A DNA stretch of 64,000 bases from Burkholderia pseudomultivorans (GTDB lineage: Bacteria > Pseudomonadota > Gammaproteobacteria > Burkholderiales > Burkholderiaceae). How positions within the stretch are numbered: the first letter of the stretch is position 1; every line of letters starts with the position of its first letter. Location of the stretch: NCBI RefSeq assembly GCF_902499075.1, contig NZ_CABVPP010000028.1:22213-86212 (forward strand). Direction: 5' to 3'. The notes below the pieces were generated by a model. The model saw only the letters and a list, made by a program, of their open reading frames with translations, made no database searches and was not told the origin of the DNA. A program made the translations under genes and the position numbers. Shown one piece after another: positions 51,387 to 61,193 of this stretch.

Positions 51387-52094
51387 TCAATCGCCGAGCT
51401 GGTTAAGCGCGACGTCGAGCACGGTCCGTTTGAAATCGGCCTGTCGCGTCGGCAGCGACGTGTACTCCAGCATCATGTGGCTGTACGACACGGTCATGCC
51501 GATCGCGCTTGCAATCATGAAGAACAGCACGTTCGGATCGGTCCGGCGGATCGCGCCGGCCTGCATCGCCTCGTCGAGCAACGGCACCATCGCGTCGTGA
51601 TACGGGCGCACCAGCCGCTCCTGCAGCCGGTCGAGCCGCGCGCCCTCTTCGGTCGCCGCCGTGGAAAAGAACATGCCCATGTCGGGCTCGTCGAACTCGT
51701 GATCGACGCAGAGCTCGATCGCGCGCCGCACGCGCTCGCGATGCGGCAGCGACGACGTGCGCAATGCGCGCAGCGCATCGAACATCGGCTCGGCCAGTTC
51801 GACGATCTGCTCGACGACGGCCAGCCAAAGCGTTTCCTTCGAGCCGAAATGATGGGCGATCAGCGCCGCGTCGACGCCCAGTTCGCGCGCGACTTCGCGC
51901 ACGCTCGTCGCGTCGTAGCCGCGCTTCGCGAAGGTGCGGCGCGCGCTGCGCAAGATCACGTCCGGCCCGACGGTCTCGCCCGCCAACGGCCGCCCGCGCG
52001 TGCGCCGCTTCGATGGCGCGCGCTCAGTAACTTCAACCACGTGTTGCTGCTCCTGTCGAGTGGTTCGATCGCCGGTGTTCCGCCCCCGTTTCAT
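51387..52094 (-). CDS. TetR-family repressor
   Basis: 235 residues with a basic N-terminal extension (about 1-40). TetR helix-turn-helix about 45-92 (TFAKRGYDATSVREVARELGV, HHFGSKETLW) and a helical ligand domain of the TetR_C type. It diverges from the NDH-2 gene and a palindrome sits at that promoter. A shorter start at an internal GTG (codon about 20) is possible. Confidence 0.9.
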   Translation of the reverse strand: MKRGRNTGDRTTRQEQQHVVEVTERAPSKRRTRGRPLAGETVGPDVILRSARRTFAKRGYDATSVREVARELGVDAALIAHHFGSKETLWLAVVEQIVELAEPMFDALRALRTSSLPHRERVRRAIELCVDHEFDEPDMGMFFSTAATEEGARLDRLQERLVRPYHDAMVPLLDEAMQAGAIRRTDPNVLFFMIASAIGMTVSYSHMMLEYTSLPTRQADFKRTVLDVALNQLGD

Positions 52095-52128
52095 GCGATC
52101 AGAAAAACGGGCGCCCTGCCCGACTCCG

Positions 52129-52158
52129 TTGACACCCGGAGCCGGAAAGCGCTACGAT
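52129..52158 (+). promoter_or_regulatory. Predicted promoter of the NDH-2-like gene
   Basis: Consensus TTGACA at 52129-52134 and TACGAT at 52153-52158 with an 18-base spacer; start site near 52165, so a leader of about 25 bases. Confidence 0.6.
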
Positions 52159-52168
52159 CATACATTAT

Positions 52169-52182
52169 TCATCACGTGATGA
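52169..52182. promoter_or_regulatory. TetR-type operator
   Basis: TCATCACGTGATGA is a perfect 14-bp palindrome just past the predicted start site (about +4 to +17) and eight bases before the NDH-2 ATG. The position suits repression by the divergent TetR protein. Confidence 0.65.
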
Positions 52183-52189
52183 TTTATAC

Positions 52190-53482
52190 ATGACAACCCC
52201 TACTCGCATCGTCATCGTCGGCGGCGGGATCGCCGGATTGCAGCTCGCGACCCGCCTGGGCGAGCGGCTCGGCAAGTCCGGCCGCGCGCAGGTCACCGTC
52301 GTCGACCGCAGCCCGACCCACGTGTGGAAGCCGATGCTGCACACGATCGCGGCCGGCACGCGCGACGTGCAGCAACAGCAAGTGATCTTCGTCGCGCATG
52401 CGTGCGAGCACGGCTACACGTACCAGCCGGGCGAGCTTCAAGGGCTCGATCGCGCACGCCGGCGCGTGCGGCTCGGCGAGATCCGCTCGCAGGACGGCGC
52501 GCTGGTGCTCGAAGCGCGTGAACTCGAGTACGACGTGCTGATCCTCGCGCTCGGCAGCCAGGCCAACGACTTCGGCGTGCCGGGCGTGCGCGAGCACTGT
52601 TACTTCATCGACAGCCAGCCGCAGGCCGAGGCCTTCAACGAGGCGCTGCGGATGCGCGTGTTTCGCAGCGTCGCACGCGACGAGGCGCTGCGCGTCGCGA
52701 TCGTCGGCGCGGGCGCGACCGGCGTCGAACTCGCGGCGGAACTGAGCCGGCTGCTGGAAGTCGCGCAGGCGTACGGCGATGCAACGGTGCGCGAGCGGCT
52801 GCAGCTCACGCTGCTCGAAAGCGGGCCGCGCATCCTCGCCGCGTTTCCGCCGAAGATTTCCGCGTCGGCGCAGCAACAGCTCGAACGGATCGGCTTTCGG
52901 GTGCTGACGTCGACGCGCGTGACGTCGGCCGCCCCGAACGGCTTCCACTACGGCGACGATTCGTTCGCCGAAGCGGACCTGATGGTGTGGGCGGCCGGCG
53001 TGAAAGCGCCCGAGTTCATGCAGGCGCTCGGCGGCCTCGACACGAATCGCGCGAACCAGATCGTCGTCGGCCCGACGCTGCAGGCAACGGCGGACGAGCA
53101 CATCTTCGCGATCGGCGATTGCGCGAGCCTGCTGCCCGACGGCCAGGAGCGGCCGCTGCCGCCGACCGCACAGGTCGCGACGCAGCAGGCCGAACACCTG
53201 GCGAAGCATCTGCCGGCGTGGCTCGACGGCAAGTCGATGCCCGCGTTCGCGTTCCACGACTTCGGTGCGCTCGTATCGCTGAGCGACTACGACGCGTTCG
53301 GCACGCTCGGGCAGTTCGGGTTCTTTCGCGGCGGCTTCATTCGCGGCCGGTTTGCGCAGCTCAGTCATCTGATGCTGTACCGGCGACATCAGCAGGCGCT
53401 GCACGGGTTCCGCAAGGCCACGATGCTGTGGATCGCCGAACGCATCAACGGCTGCGTGCAGCCGCGCATCCGCCTGTCCTGA
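52190..53482 (+). CDS. Type II NADH dehydrogenase-like FAD oxidoreductase
   Basis: 430 residues. FAD-binding GGGIAG near 11-16, NAD-binding GAGATGVE near 172-179 and the second FAD motif FAIGDCASL. The C-terminal part (FRGGFIRGRFAQLSHLMLYRRHQ) matches the membrane-binding end of NDH-2. It passes electrons from NADH to quinone without pumping protons. No strong ribosome site is seen. Control by TetR is unusual for a housekeeping Ndh and suggests an inducible, accessory enzyme. Confidence 0.92.
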   Translation: MTTPTRIVIVGGGIAGLQLATRLGERLGKSGRAQVTVVDRSPTHVWKPMLHTIAAGTRDVQQQQVIFVAHACEHGYTYQPGELQGLDRARRRVRLGEIRSQDGALVLEARELEYDVLILALGSQANDFGVPGVREHCYFIDSQPQAEAFNEALRMRVFRSVARDEALRVAIVGAGATGVELAAELSRLLEVAQAYGDATVRERLQLTLLESGPRILAAFPPKISASAQQQLERIGFRVLTSTRVTSAAPNGFHYGDDSFAEADLMVWAAGVKAPEFMQALGGLDTNRANQIVVGPTLQATADEHIFAIGDCASLLPDGQERPLPPTAQVATQQAEHLAKHLPAWLDGKSMPAFAFHDFGALVSLSDYDAFGTLGQFGFFRGGFIRGRFAQLSHLMLYRRHQQALHGFRKATMLWIAERINGCVQPRIRLS

Positions 53483-53527
53483 TGCCGCGCGCCGCGGCAT
53501 CGCGTAGTGTTTCGAGGGAAAACAGAC

Positions 53528-53926
53528 ATGGACGACAGTGCAGCATCCTGGATCAGAACCGTCGCCGAGATCGGCAGCTTCGACATGCCACCCGCCTCCT
53601 GGCAGGCGCCGCGGCGACGCACAGTGACGCGCGACCGGCTGCCGCCTTGGGATCCGGCGAGCCGGCCGACGATCAGCGTACTCGAGCGGCCGACGCCGGA
53701 CACCGCGATAATTTCGTGGCGAGACGCCTGTACCGGGCATTACGGGTATCAGAAGTGGCGGTTGTTTACGACGCGGCGGCGTGGGGTCTGCGCGCTGTCG
53801 GGGCAGCCGATCGAGATTGGCGATAGCGTCTATGCACCGCAACTGCTTGGGTCGACGCCGGGGAATGCGGCTGCGATGGTGCTGGCGACGTGCCTCGACG
53901 CGACGCGCGCCGCGGAAGCGGCGTGA
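53528..53926 (+). CDS. DUF3331-domain protein
   Basis: 132 residues, soluble, with a basic Arg-rich stretch followed by the domain (ISVLERPTPDTAIISWRD, YGYQKWRLFTTRRRGVCALSG, GDSVYAP). DUF3331 proteins are common and of unknown function in Burkholderia. A Cys pair (CALSGQPI) hints at a small metal or redox site, but this is not shown. It follows the NDH-2 gene after 45 bases. Confidence 0.85.
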   Translation: MDDSAASWIRTVAEIGSFDMPPASWQAPRRRTVTRDRLPPWDPASRPTISVLERPTPDTAIISWRDACTGHYGYQKWRLFTTRRRGVCALSGQPIEIGDSVYAPQLLGSTPGNAAAMVLATCLDATRAAEAA

Positions 53927-54217
53927 AGGCGTGAAGCCTTGAAGGTCTGATTGCCTGATTGCCCGTGCTCGGCGGCCGTGACGCGATCCGCGCGATGGAC
54001 CAGTTCCTCCCAGCACGCGTCGGCTTGGCAACCAACGGCGCTGCTTTGGCTTCGGCTTCCCGCATCATCTCGCATTCGCGGTCACCGCGCCCGCGATCGA
54101 GTGGCCCATAACGTTCATATCCTGCCGACTCGTGTCGACGAGTGTATCGACGACGACAATCAATAGCATGCGATACGGGATCGACCGCGGATAACCGCCA
54201 GCGCGACATTTCCCGCG

Positions 54218-55435
54218 TTATTCCGCGACGATGACTTCGACGCGCCGATTCCTCGCCCTTCCCGACTCAGTACCGTTGTCCGCCAACGCGTCGGCATCCC
54301 CACGCCCTTCCACGCGGAGGCCATGTGCCGGTATGCCGGCCGCGACAAGAATCCGGGCGACATTTTCGGCACGTGCTTCGGAAAGTGCCTGGTTGGAAAC
54401 CTGACGCGCGGACCCGGCGGGCGCGCTGTCCGCGTATCCGACTACCCGGACGACCGTACCTTCAGCGATCGACGCAATTTCCCGTCCGGCCGACGCCACG
54501 ACGGAAGCCCCCCACGGGGCCACAGTCACCGCGCCCGGTACGAACATGCCGACAAAGCGAAGCGTCAAGGCATGGCGTCCGGGATCCCGGATCAGTTCGA
54601 CATTCCCTGCTGCGACCTCGTCACGCAGCCGCTGTTCCAGATCCCGAGCCAGCGAGTCGAACGGCGACATGCGTTGCGCCTGTCTCGATACGAGCCAATA
54701 GTCCACCGAGGCATATCCCGCCGCGCCTAGCAGCAACGCCCCGGTTATGCCGACAACAACCCCGATGCGCGACGAACGACGCATCGCCAACGGACGCACC
54801 CACGGGTCGACCGTCCGTCGCCTTTGTCGAAGCGACTCCCTTGCGAAATTCACGCCCACCCCGCCCGTCACGACCACGTCGTGCACGCGCTCGCGAACGC
54901 GCTTCAAGCGCTTCTGTCCGTCGCGCTCGAATCGGTAACGCCCGCGAAACCCGAGATCGAGGATGTTCTGGTACAACTCGATCAGATCGAGGTTCTCGCG
55001 CGGGCTGCACAATGCCTCGTCGATCAGCCGGAAAACACGGTCGCCGCCCTGACGATCGTGACCCATCGCGGCAGCCAGCCCGTCGACCTCCCATTCGACA
55101 CCGGTGGTCTCTCCTTTTCCCCAGCGCGTCTGCATCGCAGACTCATCGAGCGCCGAACACAGGCAATAGGTTGCGCTCCGGACATGGTCCGGCCGGAGGT
55201 CGAGTTCAGCGCCGAGGCGCGTAAACAGCCGGAGTTCCTGCTCCAGCCACCGTCGCCGCCGGCCTACCGAATCGGCATCGAGAATGTCGGGCGTATCTGC
55301 CAACGCACCCAGCAAGACGCGCGCGGCTTCGAGCAGCGGGTTGATCGACTGCTCCGCCCGCTTGAGCCTCGTCGCGACGGACAGCGACGCCAGGCTCCCG
55401 CCGTGGCTTTGCAGATCGGCTGTTAACAGACTCAT
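54218..55435 (-). CDS. tssL: Type VI secretion protein TssL with OmpA-like domain (copy 1)
   Basis: 405 residues. The DotU-type cytoplasmic domain (about 30-200: INPLLEAARVLLGAL, YCLCSALDESAMQTRWG, LDLIELYQNILDLGFRGRYR) is followed by one membrane segment (about 222-243) and a periplasmic OmpA-like peptidoglycan-binding domain (about 300-405: VGYADSAPAG, SNQALSEARAENV, GRARNRRVEVIV). It anchors the secretion baseplate to the membrane complex with TssM and TssJ. It lies 19 bases after tssM. A different tssL copy precedes tssM. Confidence 0.92.
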   Translation of the reverse strand: MSLLTADLQSHGGSLASLSVATRLKRAEQSINPLLEAARVLLGALADTPDILDADSVGRRRRWLEQELRLFTRLGAELDLRPDHVRSATYCLCSALDESAMQTRWGKGETTGVEWEVDGLAAAMGHDRQGGDRVFRLIDEALCSPRENLDLIELYQNILDLGFRGRYRFERDGQKRLKRVRERVHDVVVTGGVGVNFARESLRQRRRTVDPWVRPLAMRRSSRIGVVVGITGALLLGAAGYASVDYWLVSRQAQRMSPFDSLARDLEQRLRDEVAAGNVELIRDPGRHALTLRFVGMFVPGAVTVAPWGASVVASAGREIASIAEGTVVRVVGYADSAPAGSARQVSNQALSEARAENVARILVAAGIPAHGLRVEGRGDADALADNGTESGRARNRRVEVIVAE

Positions 55436-55454
55436 CTTGATCGCCCCTTCCGAT

Positions 55455-58400
55455 TCAACGGGAAACGCTTCCCGCGTTTATCGGCAACATGCCCTGTGGC
55501 AAACCGGGCGGCGGACCGCTGTCCGGCAAACTGAACATCGCCATCGAGGTCGGGCACCGGAACGTCTTCAACACGTCGCTCGTCAACGGATTCGCGACAC
55601 TGCCGGCGCTTGCGATGTCGAGCACCGCTTCGCGACCGTCGAAACCGAACGCGACGCGCGTGCGGCCCGGCGTGGCCGTTCCGATCACCTTGCCTTTCTG
55701 AAGCAGCCTCATCAACGCCCAAGGCCCATTGGTTGAAATCGTCGACGTGTCCGGCCGGATGCGCGGGCTGGCCGTGATCTCGGCGTGCGCGCCGCCGCGC
55801 GGCCCCGGCCACGCAATCGTGAAGGGCGCAACCGGACCGTGCTGGTAAAGCGTCGTCTGCCCGTCGATGTCGAGCGACAGGCTCATGATCGTCGGCGCGA
55901 GCTCCGGGACCCGGATGTCGGCCTTCCACGTCATCTGCTTGTGGCCCGGATCGTTGAAGAAGATGTCGCGAATCGCCTTCGCATGCTCGAACGGTTCGAG
56001 ATCCGGCCCCTGCACGGGCTCCGTCGCGCCCGGCAGCGTTCGATAGCGCCACGGCTTCGCGGACGTATCGACAAACGGCGCCAGCGTCTTCACGAAGAAA
56101 TCGTCGATCACGCCGCCCAGCGCGAACACGCGCGTGAAGTCGTCGATACCGACGTCGCGCTTGCTGTCGGGAGCGAACGGATAGTTTCCTTCGATCGTCA
56201 ACCGACAGGTGTCGCCGACTACCGCCTGCATCTGGCGCGACAACAGTTGACCGATCCCATGGTTGACCTCGCGCGACCCGTCGGCCGCGAGCTTGAGCAA
56301 TATCGCGCGGAACGGCGCAGGCATCGTGTCGGCGGCCATTTTCAGCTTCGCAGCCGTGTCGCTCGCCGGCGGCATGCTGTTGTTCGACAGCGCGTTATCG
56401 GCGACGGTCAGCGCCGTGTAATAGTCGTTCAGCAGGTTGGCGACGCCGTCGAGTCCCGTCTTGTCCGCCTGGGTGCCGGCCGAGTGCGCGTCAGGCAGTG
56501 CATCGACGTTTCCCGTCACGACCTCGCGCAACGCCGCGAAACGATTGTCGACGAGTTCCCGCTCGACACGCTCCGAGGCCCGAATGCCGAGCGCCTTGTC
56601 GGCTTTCTGATTCAGTTGGTCGGCCGCCTTCTGCAGCAGTGAACCGTTCGACGCAACGGGTTGCTGCGTGAGCGTCGTCTCGCGCACTGCGGCGCGGGCA
56701 AGGCGCGCGAGCGGCGAATCCGGCGCTGCAAAGCTGCGCAGCACCTTCAGATTGAATGCGAGACTCGTGCCGCTCACGGTGCGGATGTCGTCGAGAAACG
56801 CCGTCCACTGTTGCGCGTACTCCATCAGATATTCGCGGCGGACGGCGTCGGTCAACGCATCATCCGCGCCATTGATCATCTCAGCCGTTTTTTTTTGAGC
56901 CTCGCCCAGGTATGAGCGCCCCATCACCCATGCGTCGTCGTCGCGCGCGAGTTGCACGAACTCGCGCAGTCGCTTGTCGAACAGATTCCGGTAGCCGTCG
57001 AACGTGAAGAGACCCGACACGCCGCGCGACAACGGCGCGTCGCTCGCTCGCGTAAATACCGTTCCGGCCTGCGGGCCGACGGCGCGCAGCAACGTGAACT
57101 CGTCCGGTGCTTCCGTGAGCATCGCGGCCTTCGCGCGCTGATAAAGACGGTCGGTCGCGTTGCTGCCGTCAAGGAACGCGCGCGTCTGCCGTACCAGCGC
57201 GTCGTTGCGGATCAGCGAAGACTGCACGACACGCTCCCCGGAGAACAGCTGTTGCACGTGCTCGATCATCGACGCCCTGCCGCCGAAAGCGGCGGCGCTG
57301 TCGGTCTTCGCCCAGTCGTCGAGCACCCATGCCTTCACGTCGCCGGCATTGAACTTCGCCTTGTCGTACAGCATCAGGTACACGCGAAGCGCATCGTAGG
57401 CGGCTTTTGAATCCCTGCTGGCAATGGCCCCGGACATGACGTCCTCCAGGCGATGCACGATGTGCGGCAGCAGCAGGCTGTCTTCGAGCGCATCGTAGGT
57501 GCGGCGGCTTTCGGTGGCAATGTCCGTCGGTATGTAGAGACCGTAGCGCCATGCGCCGTCCGGATCGGACAGGTCGAGCCCCGGAAACGTGGGCAGATTG
57601 CGCGCCTCGGTCAGCGTGTCGGGCACGGCTTGCAGTTCGGGCGTCTTGTACAACGCCGTGACGCGGGCGGCAAGCGCCTGCGCCTTGCGGCCCATCGCGT
57701 CGAGATAATCGCTGTTGTTGCCGTAGCTCACGCGCAAGCCGATCGCCAGCCAGACGAACAGCAGCAGCGCCAGTGTGTGGCCGATCAGGCGCAACAGCCT
57801 GTAGCGATATTCCCAACGCAGGTTGGGAGCCACGAGATGCGCCTCCGGGAACACGACGCGGGTCAGGAGATCGTGCAGGAAGAATCCCTGGTTCCCCTCG
57901 GCACGCGACGATGCAACCGGGGCGCGGTCCTGAGCGCGGTCCTGGGTCGACAGAATGCGTTGAACGACCGTATGGCGTTCCGCCACGATCTCGTTGCCCT
58001 GTTGCCGGGCACTCGTGAAGTACACGCCGCGCAACGTCGAATGGAGTTGCGTATTGTCGTAGCGGGAATCGAGGAATATGCGGTCGATCAGGTCGAGCAG
58101 CGGTTCGAGCAGCGCGGAAAACGCCTCAGGCAACGCGGCAAACTTTCGACGCTTGTTCAGGTCGTATTCGTCCTGCAGGTGCGTATCGATCGAGCCCGTC
58201 AACCGTGCCGCCAGTTGGCCGAGTTCGTGATGACAACGCGCACGCAGCCCTTCCTTCGCAACCGTCTCCTTGCCATAGGGAAGCGTGAAACCCCAGACTT
58301 GCGCCCGCCCCTCGGACGTGAGCGTTCCGAAATACTCGGCAAAACCGGCGAGGCGGTCCATCTTCGTGATCGTCAGGTAAACGGGGAAGCGAATGCCCAG

Positions 58401-59555
58401 TTCCTCTCTCAGCTCGGCCAGCCTTGCGCGCAATGCAGCAGCCTCGGCGACGCGCGCCTGTTCATCGGCGCTTGCCAGCGTCGCAAGATCGACCGTCAGC
58501 AATGCGCCGTTGATCGGCGCGCGGGGGCGGTTTCGGCGCAACAGGCCGAGAAACCCGAGCCATTCCGCGCGATCGATCTCCTGCGGAAGGTCACGCTCGG
58601 CGGCAGCATGCGGCACGACATCGACACTCGACTTCGAGCCAGCCGCCGCCTCCGATTTCGCGGGTGCATCCTGTTGCGTGCCATCGGCGGAACGTTCCGT
58701 GTTCGCCTGCACGTTGGTGGCATCCTTGTCGGATACGTCAGCTGCCGGCTTGTCCGGTTCTGCGACGCGTGTATCGGCGGCCTCGGCCTTCGACATGCCA
58801 TGACGCGTGTAGTAGCCGATTGTGTCGATCAGCACCGCGTCGTTCGTCAGCCACCAGTCCACAGCGGCAGCGTCCGCAGCCGGTTTCCCAGCTGCGCGCT
58901 GCATCTGCTCGGCAACGGGAAACGCGAGCCCGCCGTTCATCAGGATGCTGGTCTTGCCGGACCCTTGCGAACCGAGTGTGATGTACCACGGCAACTCGTA
59001 CAAATAGCGCTTGCCCTGGAACAGCTTGCCGAGGCCGCGTGCGCCGGTACGCATCGATTTCAGGCGCGCGAGCGCGCTCGTCACGCCGCCTTCGACTTTC
59101 TCAAGACGTGAAGCCGCGAGCGGGTCCGCCTTCTTGCGATCCAGACGCAGCATCTTCTTCATGAACGCAGCGTCTTCGCGCATTTTTTGCCAAATACGGA
59201 ACATGCCGACGACGACGAAAACGGCTGCCACCACGGCGATCGCGCCGAGACGTGCCGACACCGATTCAAGCGGCGCCGTGCGACCCAGCGCGAGTAGCGG
59301 ACCCGCGTACCAGATCAGCAAGCAAAGCAATGCGGCGAACACGATGCTGATCGACCATCCGACGAGCCAGAGCAGCACGCCGGCGAGCAACAACGCGATC
59401 AGCAGCGCACGCATGCCGGCCTCGGCGAGCGGCTTGAGCCCGCCGAACGCGAAGAACGGACCGACGAACCAGATCACCAGTGCGACGACGACCAGTGCGA
59501 GGAACGCGAGGAACTGGCGCGAGGCCAGAAACGGCAGGAACGGGAACTTCTTCAT
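55455..59555 (-). CDS. tssM: Type VI secretion membrane-complex protein TssM (IcmF)
   Basis: 1366 residues. Three N-terminal hydrophobic segments (about 12-32, 50-85, 104-121) are followed by Walker A GSQGSGKT at 195-202 and the DTIGYY Walker-B-like site at 244-249. A hydrophobic segment near 620-640 leads into the large periplasmic domain ending in the TssM C-terminal fold. The segment 255-320 is an unusually long Ala/Asp/Ser/Lys-rich insert between the nucleotide-site motifs and WLGFLGLLRR. It lies 25 bases after tssL copy 2; together they form the trans-envelope core. Confidence 0.95.
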   Translation of the reverse strand: MKKFPFLPFLASRQFLAFLALVVVALVIWFVGPFFAFGGLKPLAEAGMRALLIALLLAGVLLWLVGWSISIVFAALLCLLIWYAGPLLALGRTAPLESVSARLGAIAVVAAVFVVVGMFRIWQKMREDAAFMKKMLRLDRKKADPLAASRLEKVEGGVTSALARLKSMRTGARGLGKLFQGKRYLYELPWYITLGSQGSGKTSILMNGGLAFPVAEQMQRAAGKPAADAAAVDWWLTNDAVLIDTIGYYTRHGMSKAEAADTRVAEPDKPAADVSDKDATNVQANTERSADGTQQDAPAKSEAAAGSKSSVDVVPHAAAERDLPQEIDRAEWLGFLGLLRRNRPRAPINGALLTVDLATLASADEQARVAEAAALRARLAELREELGIRFPVYLTITKMDRLAGFAEYFGTLTSEGRAQVWGFTLPYGKETVAKEGLRARCHHELGQLAARLTGSIDTHLQDEYDLNKRRKFAALPEAFSALLEPLLDLIDRIFLDSRYDNTQLHSTLRGVYFTSARQQGNEIVAERHTVVQRILSTQDRAQDRAPVASSRAEGNQGFFLHDLLTRVVFPEAHLVAPNLRWEYRYRLLRLIGHTLALLLFVWLAIGLRVSYGNNSDYLDAMGRKAQALAARVTALYKTPELQAVPDTLTEARNLPTFPGLDLSDPDGAWRYGLYIPTDIATESRRTYDALEDSLLLPHIVHRLEDVMSGAIASRDSKAAYDALRVYLMLYDKAKFNAGDVKAWVLDDWAKTDSAAAFGGRASMIEHVQQLFSGERVVQSSLIRNDALVRQTRAFLDGSNATDRLYQRAKAAMLTEAPDEFTLLRAVGPQAGTVFTRASDAPLSRGVSGLFTFDGYRNLFDKRLREFVQLARDDDAWVMGRSYLGEAQKKTAEMINGADDALTDAVRREYLMEYAQQWTAFLDDIRTVSGTSLAFNLKVLRSFAAPDSPLARLARAAVRETTLTQQPVASNGSLLQKAADQLNQKADKALGIRASERVERELVDNRFAALREVVTGNVDALPDAHSAGTQADKTGLDGVANLLNDYYTALTVADNALSNNSMPPASDTAAKLKMAADTMPAPFRAILLKLAADGSREVNHGIGQLLSRQMQAVVGDTCRLTIEGNYPFAPDSKRDVGIDDFTRVFALGGVIDDFFVKTLAPFVDTSAKPWRYRTLPGATEPVQGPDLEPFEHAKAIRDIFFNDPGHKQMTWKADIRVPELAPTIMSLSLDIDGQTTLYQHGPVAPFTIAWPGPRGGAHAEITASPRIRPDTSTISTNGPWALMRLLQKGKVIGTATPGRTRVAFGFDGREAVLDIASAGSVANPLTSDVLKTFRCPTSMAMFSLPDSGPPPGLPQGMLPINAGSVSR

Positions 59556-59580
59556 GGATTATTCCGGAAACGGATCTGGC

Positions 59581-60885
59581 TTATCGTGCGACGTCGATCT
59601 CGACGCGGCGGTTCTGCGCGCGGCCCTGCGCGGTGCGGTTGTCGCCGACCGGATCGGCATCGCCTTTGCCGACGGCTTCCAGGCGGTTCGCCGGTACGCC
59701 GGCGGCTTGCAGCATCTGCATGACCTGGGTGGCCCGCTCTTCCGACAGCGCCTGATTCGACGCGAACTGGCGGCTGCGAATCGGCACGTTGTCCGTGTAG
59801 CCGATGATCGTTACCTTGCCGGGGACCTTGGCGATCTCTGCCGCGATCTTCGCGATCAACGGATTCATCGAGGCCTGGACCGAAGCGCCACCGGGGAGGA
59901 ACATCGCGTCGCCGCGAAACGTGACGGCGCTGCGGCGAGCGTCTTCGTCGACGCTGACGGTGCCGGCGGCGATTTCATCCTTGAGCAGTTGCCTGAGGTG
60001 CAGTTGCACCGGCGGCGCAGGCGGCGGCGTCATGCGGGCGATCTCGGCAATCCGTTTCTGAACGTCCGCGCTGTGATTGGACAGTTCGTACTTGAACCAT
60101 CCGAATAGTCCGAGCAGGATCACCGACAGAAGCGTTGCTGTAATCCACACGGGGAAATCGTAGAACGACGGACGCTTGCCTTTTGTGCTGGGTTGCCAGT
60201 GGGGAGACAAAGTCAACGGCGCGGGGTCGCGTTGCGATGTGATGACGTTGTAGAGCCTCTGGCGAATCGCGTCGTGCTTGCGCGTGCCGTCGGCGCCTCC
60301 GCGGTAACGTCCTTCGAAGCCGAGACTGAGCGTCCGATAAATCACTTCGAGCAAGTCTCGATGCTCGTGCGGATCTTCGAGCAAACGGCCGATCAGCAGG
60401 TAAACCTTGTCGCCTCCGTCGAGATCGCCGTGGAACGTGGTGGCCAGCCCCCCTTTGATCCATGCAATCCCCGCCGAACCGGCTTTGCCCCATGCGGTTT
60501 GCGTGACCGTCTCGTCCAGCGCCGTGCACAGGCAATATCGGGCGCCGATCATATGGTCGCGACGGACGTTGGCCTGCTCGCATAGCTTCTCGAATATCCG
60601 AACCTCCTGCTCGAGAAGCGCGCGTAGCGACGCGACCGCATGCTTCGATGCGAATTTCTCCGGCATGTCGGCCTGTGCGCGCAGCAGGACGCGCGAAGCT
60701 TCGAGCAATGGATTTGACGCCGTCTTCACGTGGATCAGGCGCTGCTCAAAAGCCTCGGGAGGTGCCATGTCCTCGTTAAGCGACGTATCGTCTTCCCGGC
60801 TCAGCGCAGTAGCCAGCGTCTCCGGCTCGTCCGCCGACGTGTGCACGGAATCGATCGGTACACTGGATTTCCTTGGAGTCGACAT
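59581..60885 (-). CDS. tssL: Type VI secretion protein TssL with OmpA-like domain (copy 2)
   Basis: 434 residues from MSTPRKSS. A Ser/Asp/Glu-rich N terminus precedes the DotU domain (about 55-235: NPLLEASRVLLRAQ, YCLCTALDETVTQTAWG, YRTLSLGFEGRYRG), one membrane segment (about 260-280) and an OmpA-like domain (VTIIGYTDNVPIR, SNQALSEERATQV, GRAQNRRVEIDV). It is clearly related to copy 1 but divergent, with a different linker. Two bases separate it from the PAAR gene stop. Confidence 0.93.
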   Translation of the reverse strand: MSTPRKSSVPIDSVHTSADEPETLATALSREDDTSLNEDMAPPEAFEQRLIHVKTASNPLLEASRVLLRAQADMPEKFASKHAVASLRALLEQEVRIFEKLCEQANVRRDHMIGARYCLCTALDETVTQTAWGKAGSAGIAWIKGGLATTFHGDLDGGDKVYLLIGRLLEDPHEHRDLLEVIYRTLSLGFEGRYRGGADGTRKHDAIRQRLYNVITSQRDPAPLTLSPHWQPSTKGKRPSFYDFPVWITATLLSVILLGLFGWFKYELSNHSADVQKRIAEIARMTPPPAPPVQLHLRQLLKDEIAAGTVSVDEDARRSAVTFRGDAMFLPGGASVQASMNPLIAKIAAEIAKVPGKVTIIGYTDNVPIRSRQFASNQALSEERATQVMQMLQAAGVPANRLEAVGKGDADPVGDNRTAQGRAQNRRVEIDVAR

Positions 60886-60887
60886 GA

Positions 60888-61169
60888 TTAGCGTCCTACC
60901 TTCGCCGTTGACGTGGCAATCAGCCGGCAACCACATTCGGTCCGGTGACCATGCAGTGCCACGTGACGGCCACCGACGCTGAGCGTCGGATGTGCTTCGA
61001 TGATCTTGTTGACGCCGTGCGGACGCCCGTCCGGATAGGTTTCCGGGCAATCGACCAGATCATGCAGGCGGGCAATCTTCCTGCCGCCGATCGTGTGCGT
61101 ATCCGAGCCGGTAATGATCCGGCCGCCATGGTCGGTTGCGTCTCCGACGACTGCGATGCTGATTGACAT
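60888..61169 (-). CDS. PAAR-domain protein (type VI spike tip)
   Basis: 93 residues, just one PAAR domain: VGDATDHGGRIITGS, then TIGGRKIARLHDLVDCP, HPTLSVGGRHVALHGHRTECGC. The conserved His/Cys residues that bind zinc at the tip are present. It sharpens the VgrG spike and may carry the adjacent lipase. It follows the lipase gene after 24 bases, a typical effector-loading arrangement. No vgrG is visible within the window. Confidence 0.93.
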   Translation of the reverse strand: MSISIAVVGDATDHGGRIITGSDTHTIGGRKIARLHDLVDCPETYPDGRPHGVNKIIEAHPTLSVGGRHVALHGHRTECGCRLIATSTAKVGR

Positions 61170-61193
61170 GGTGCTATCCGTAGGCTGGCGCGC

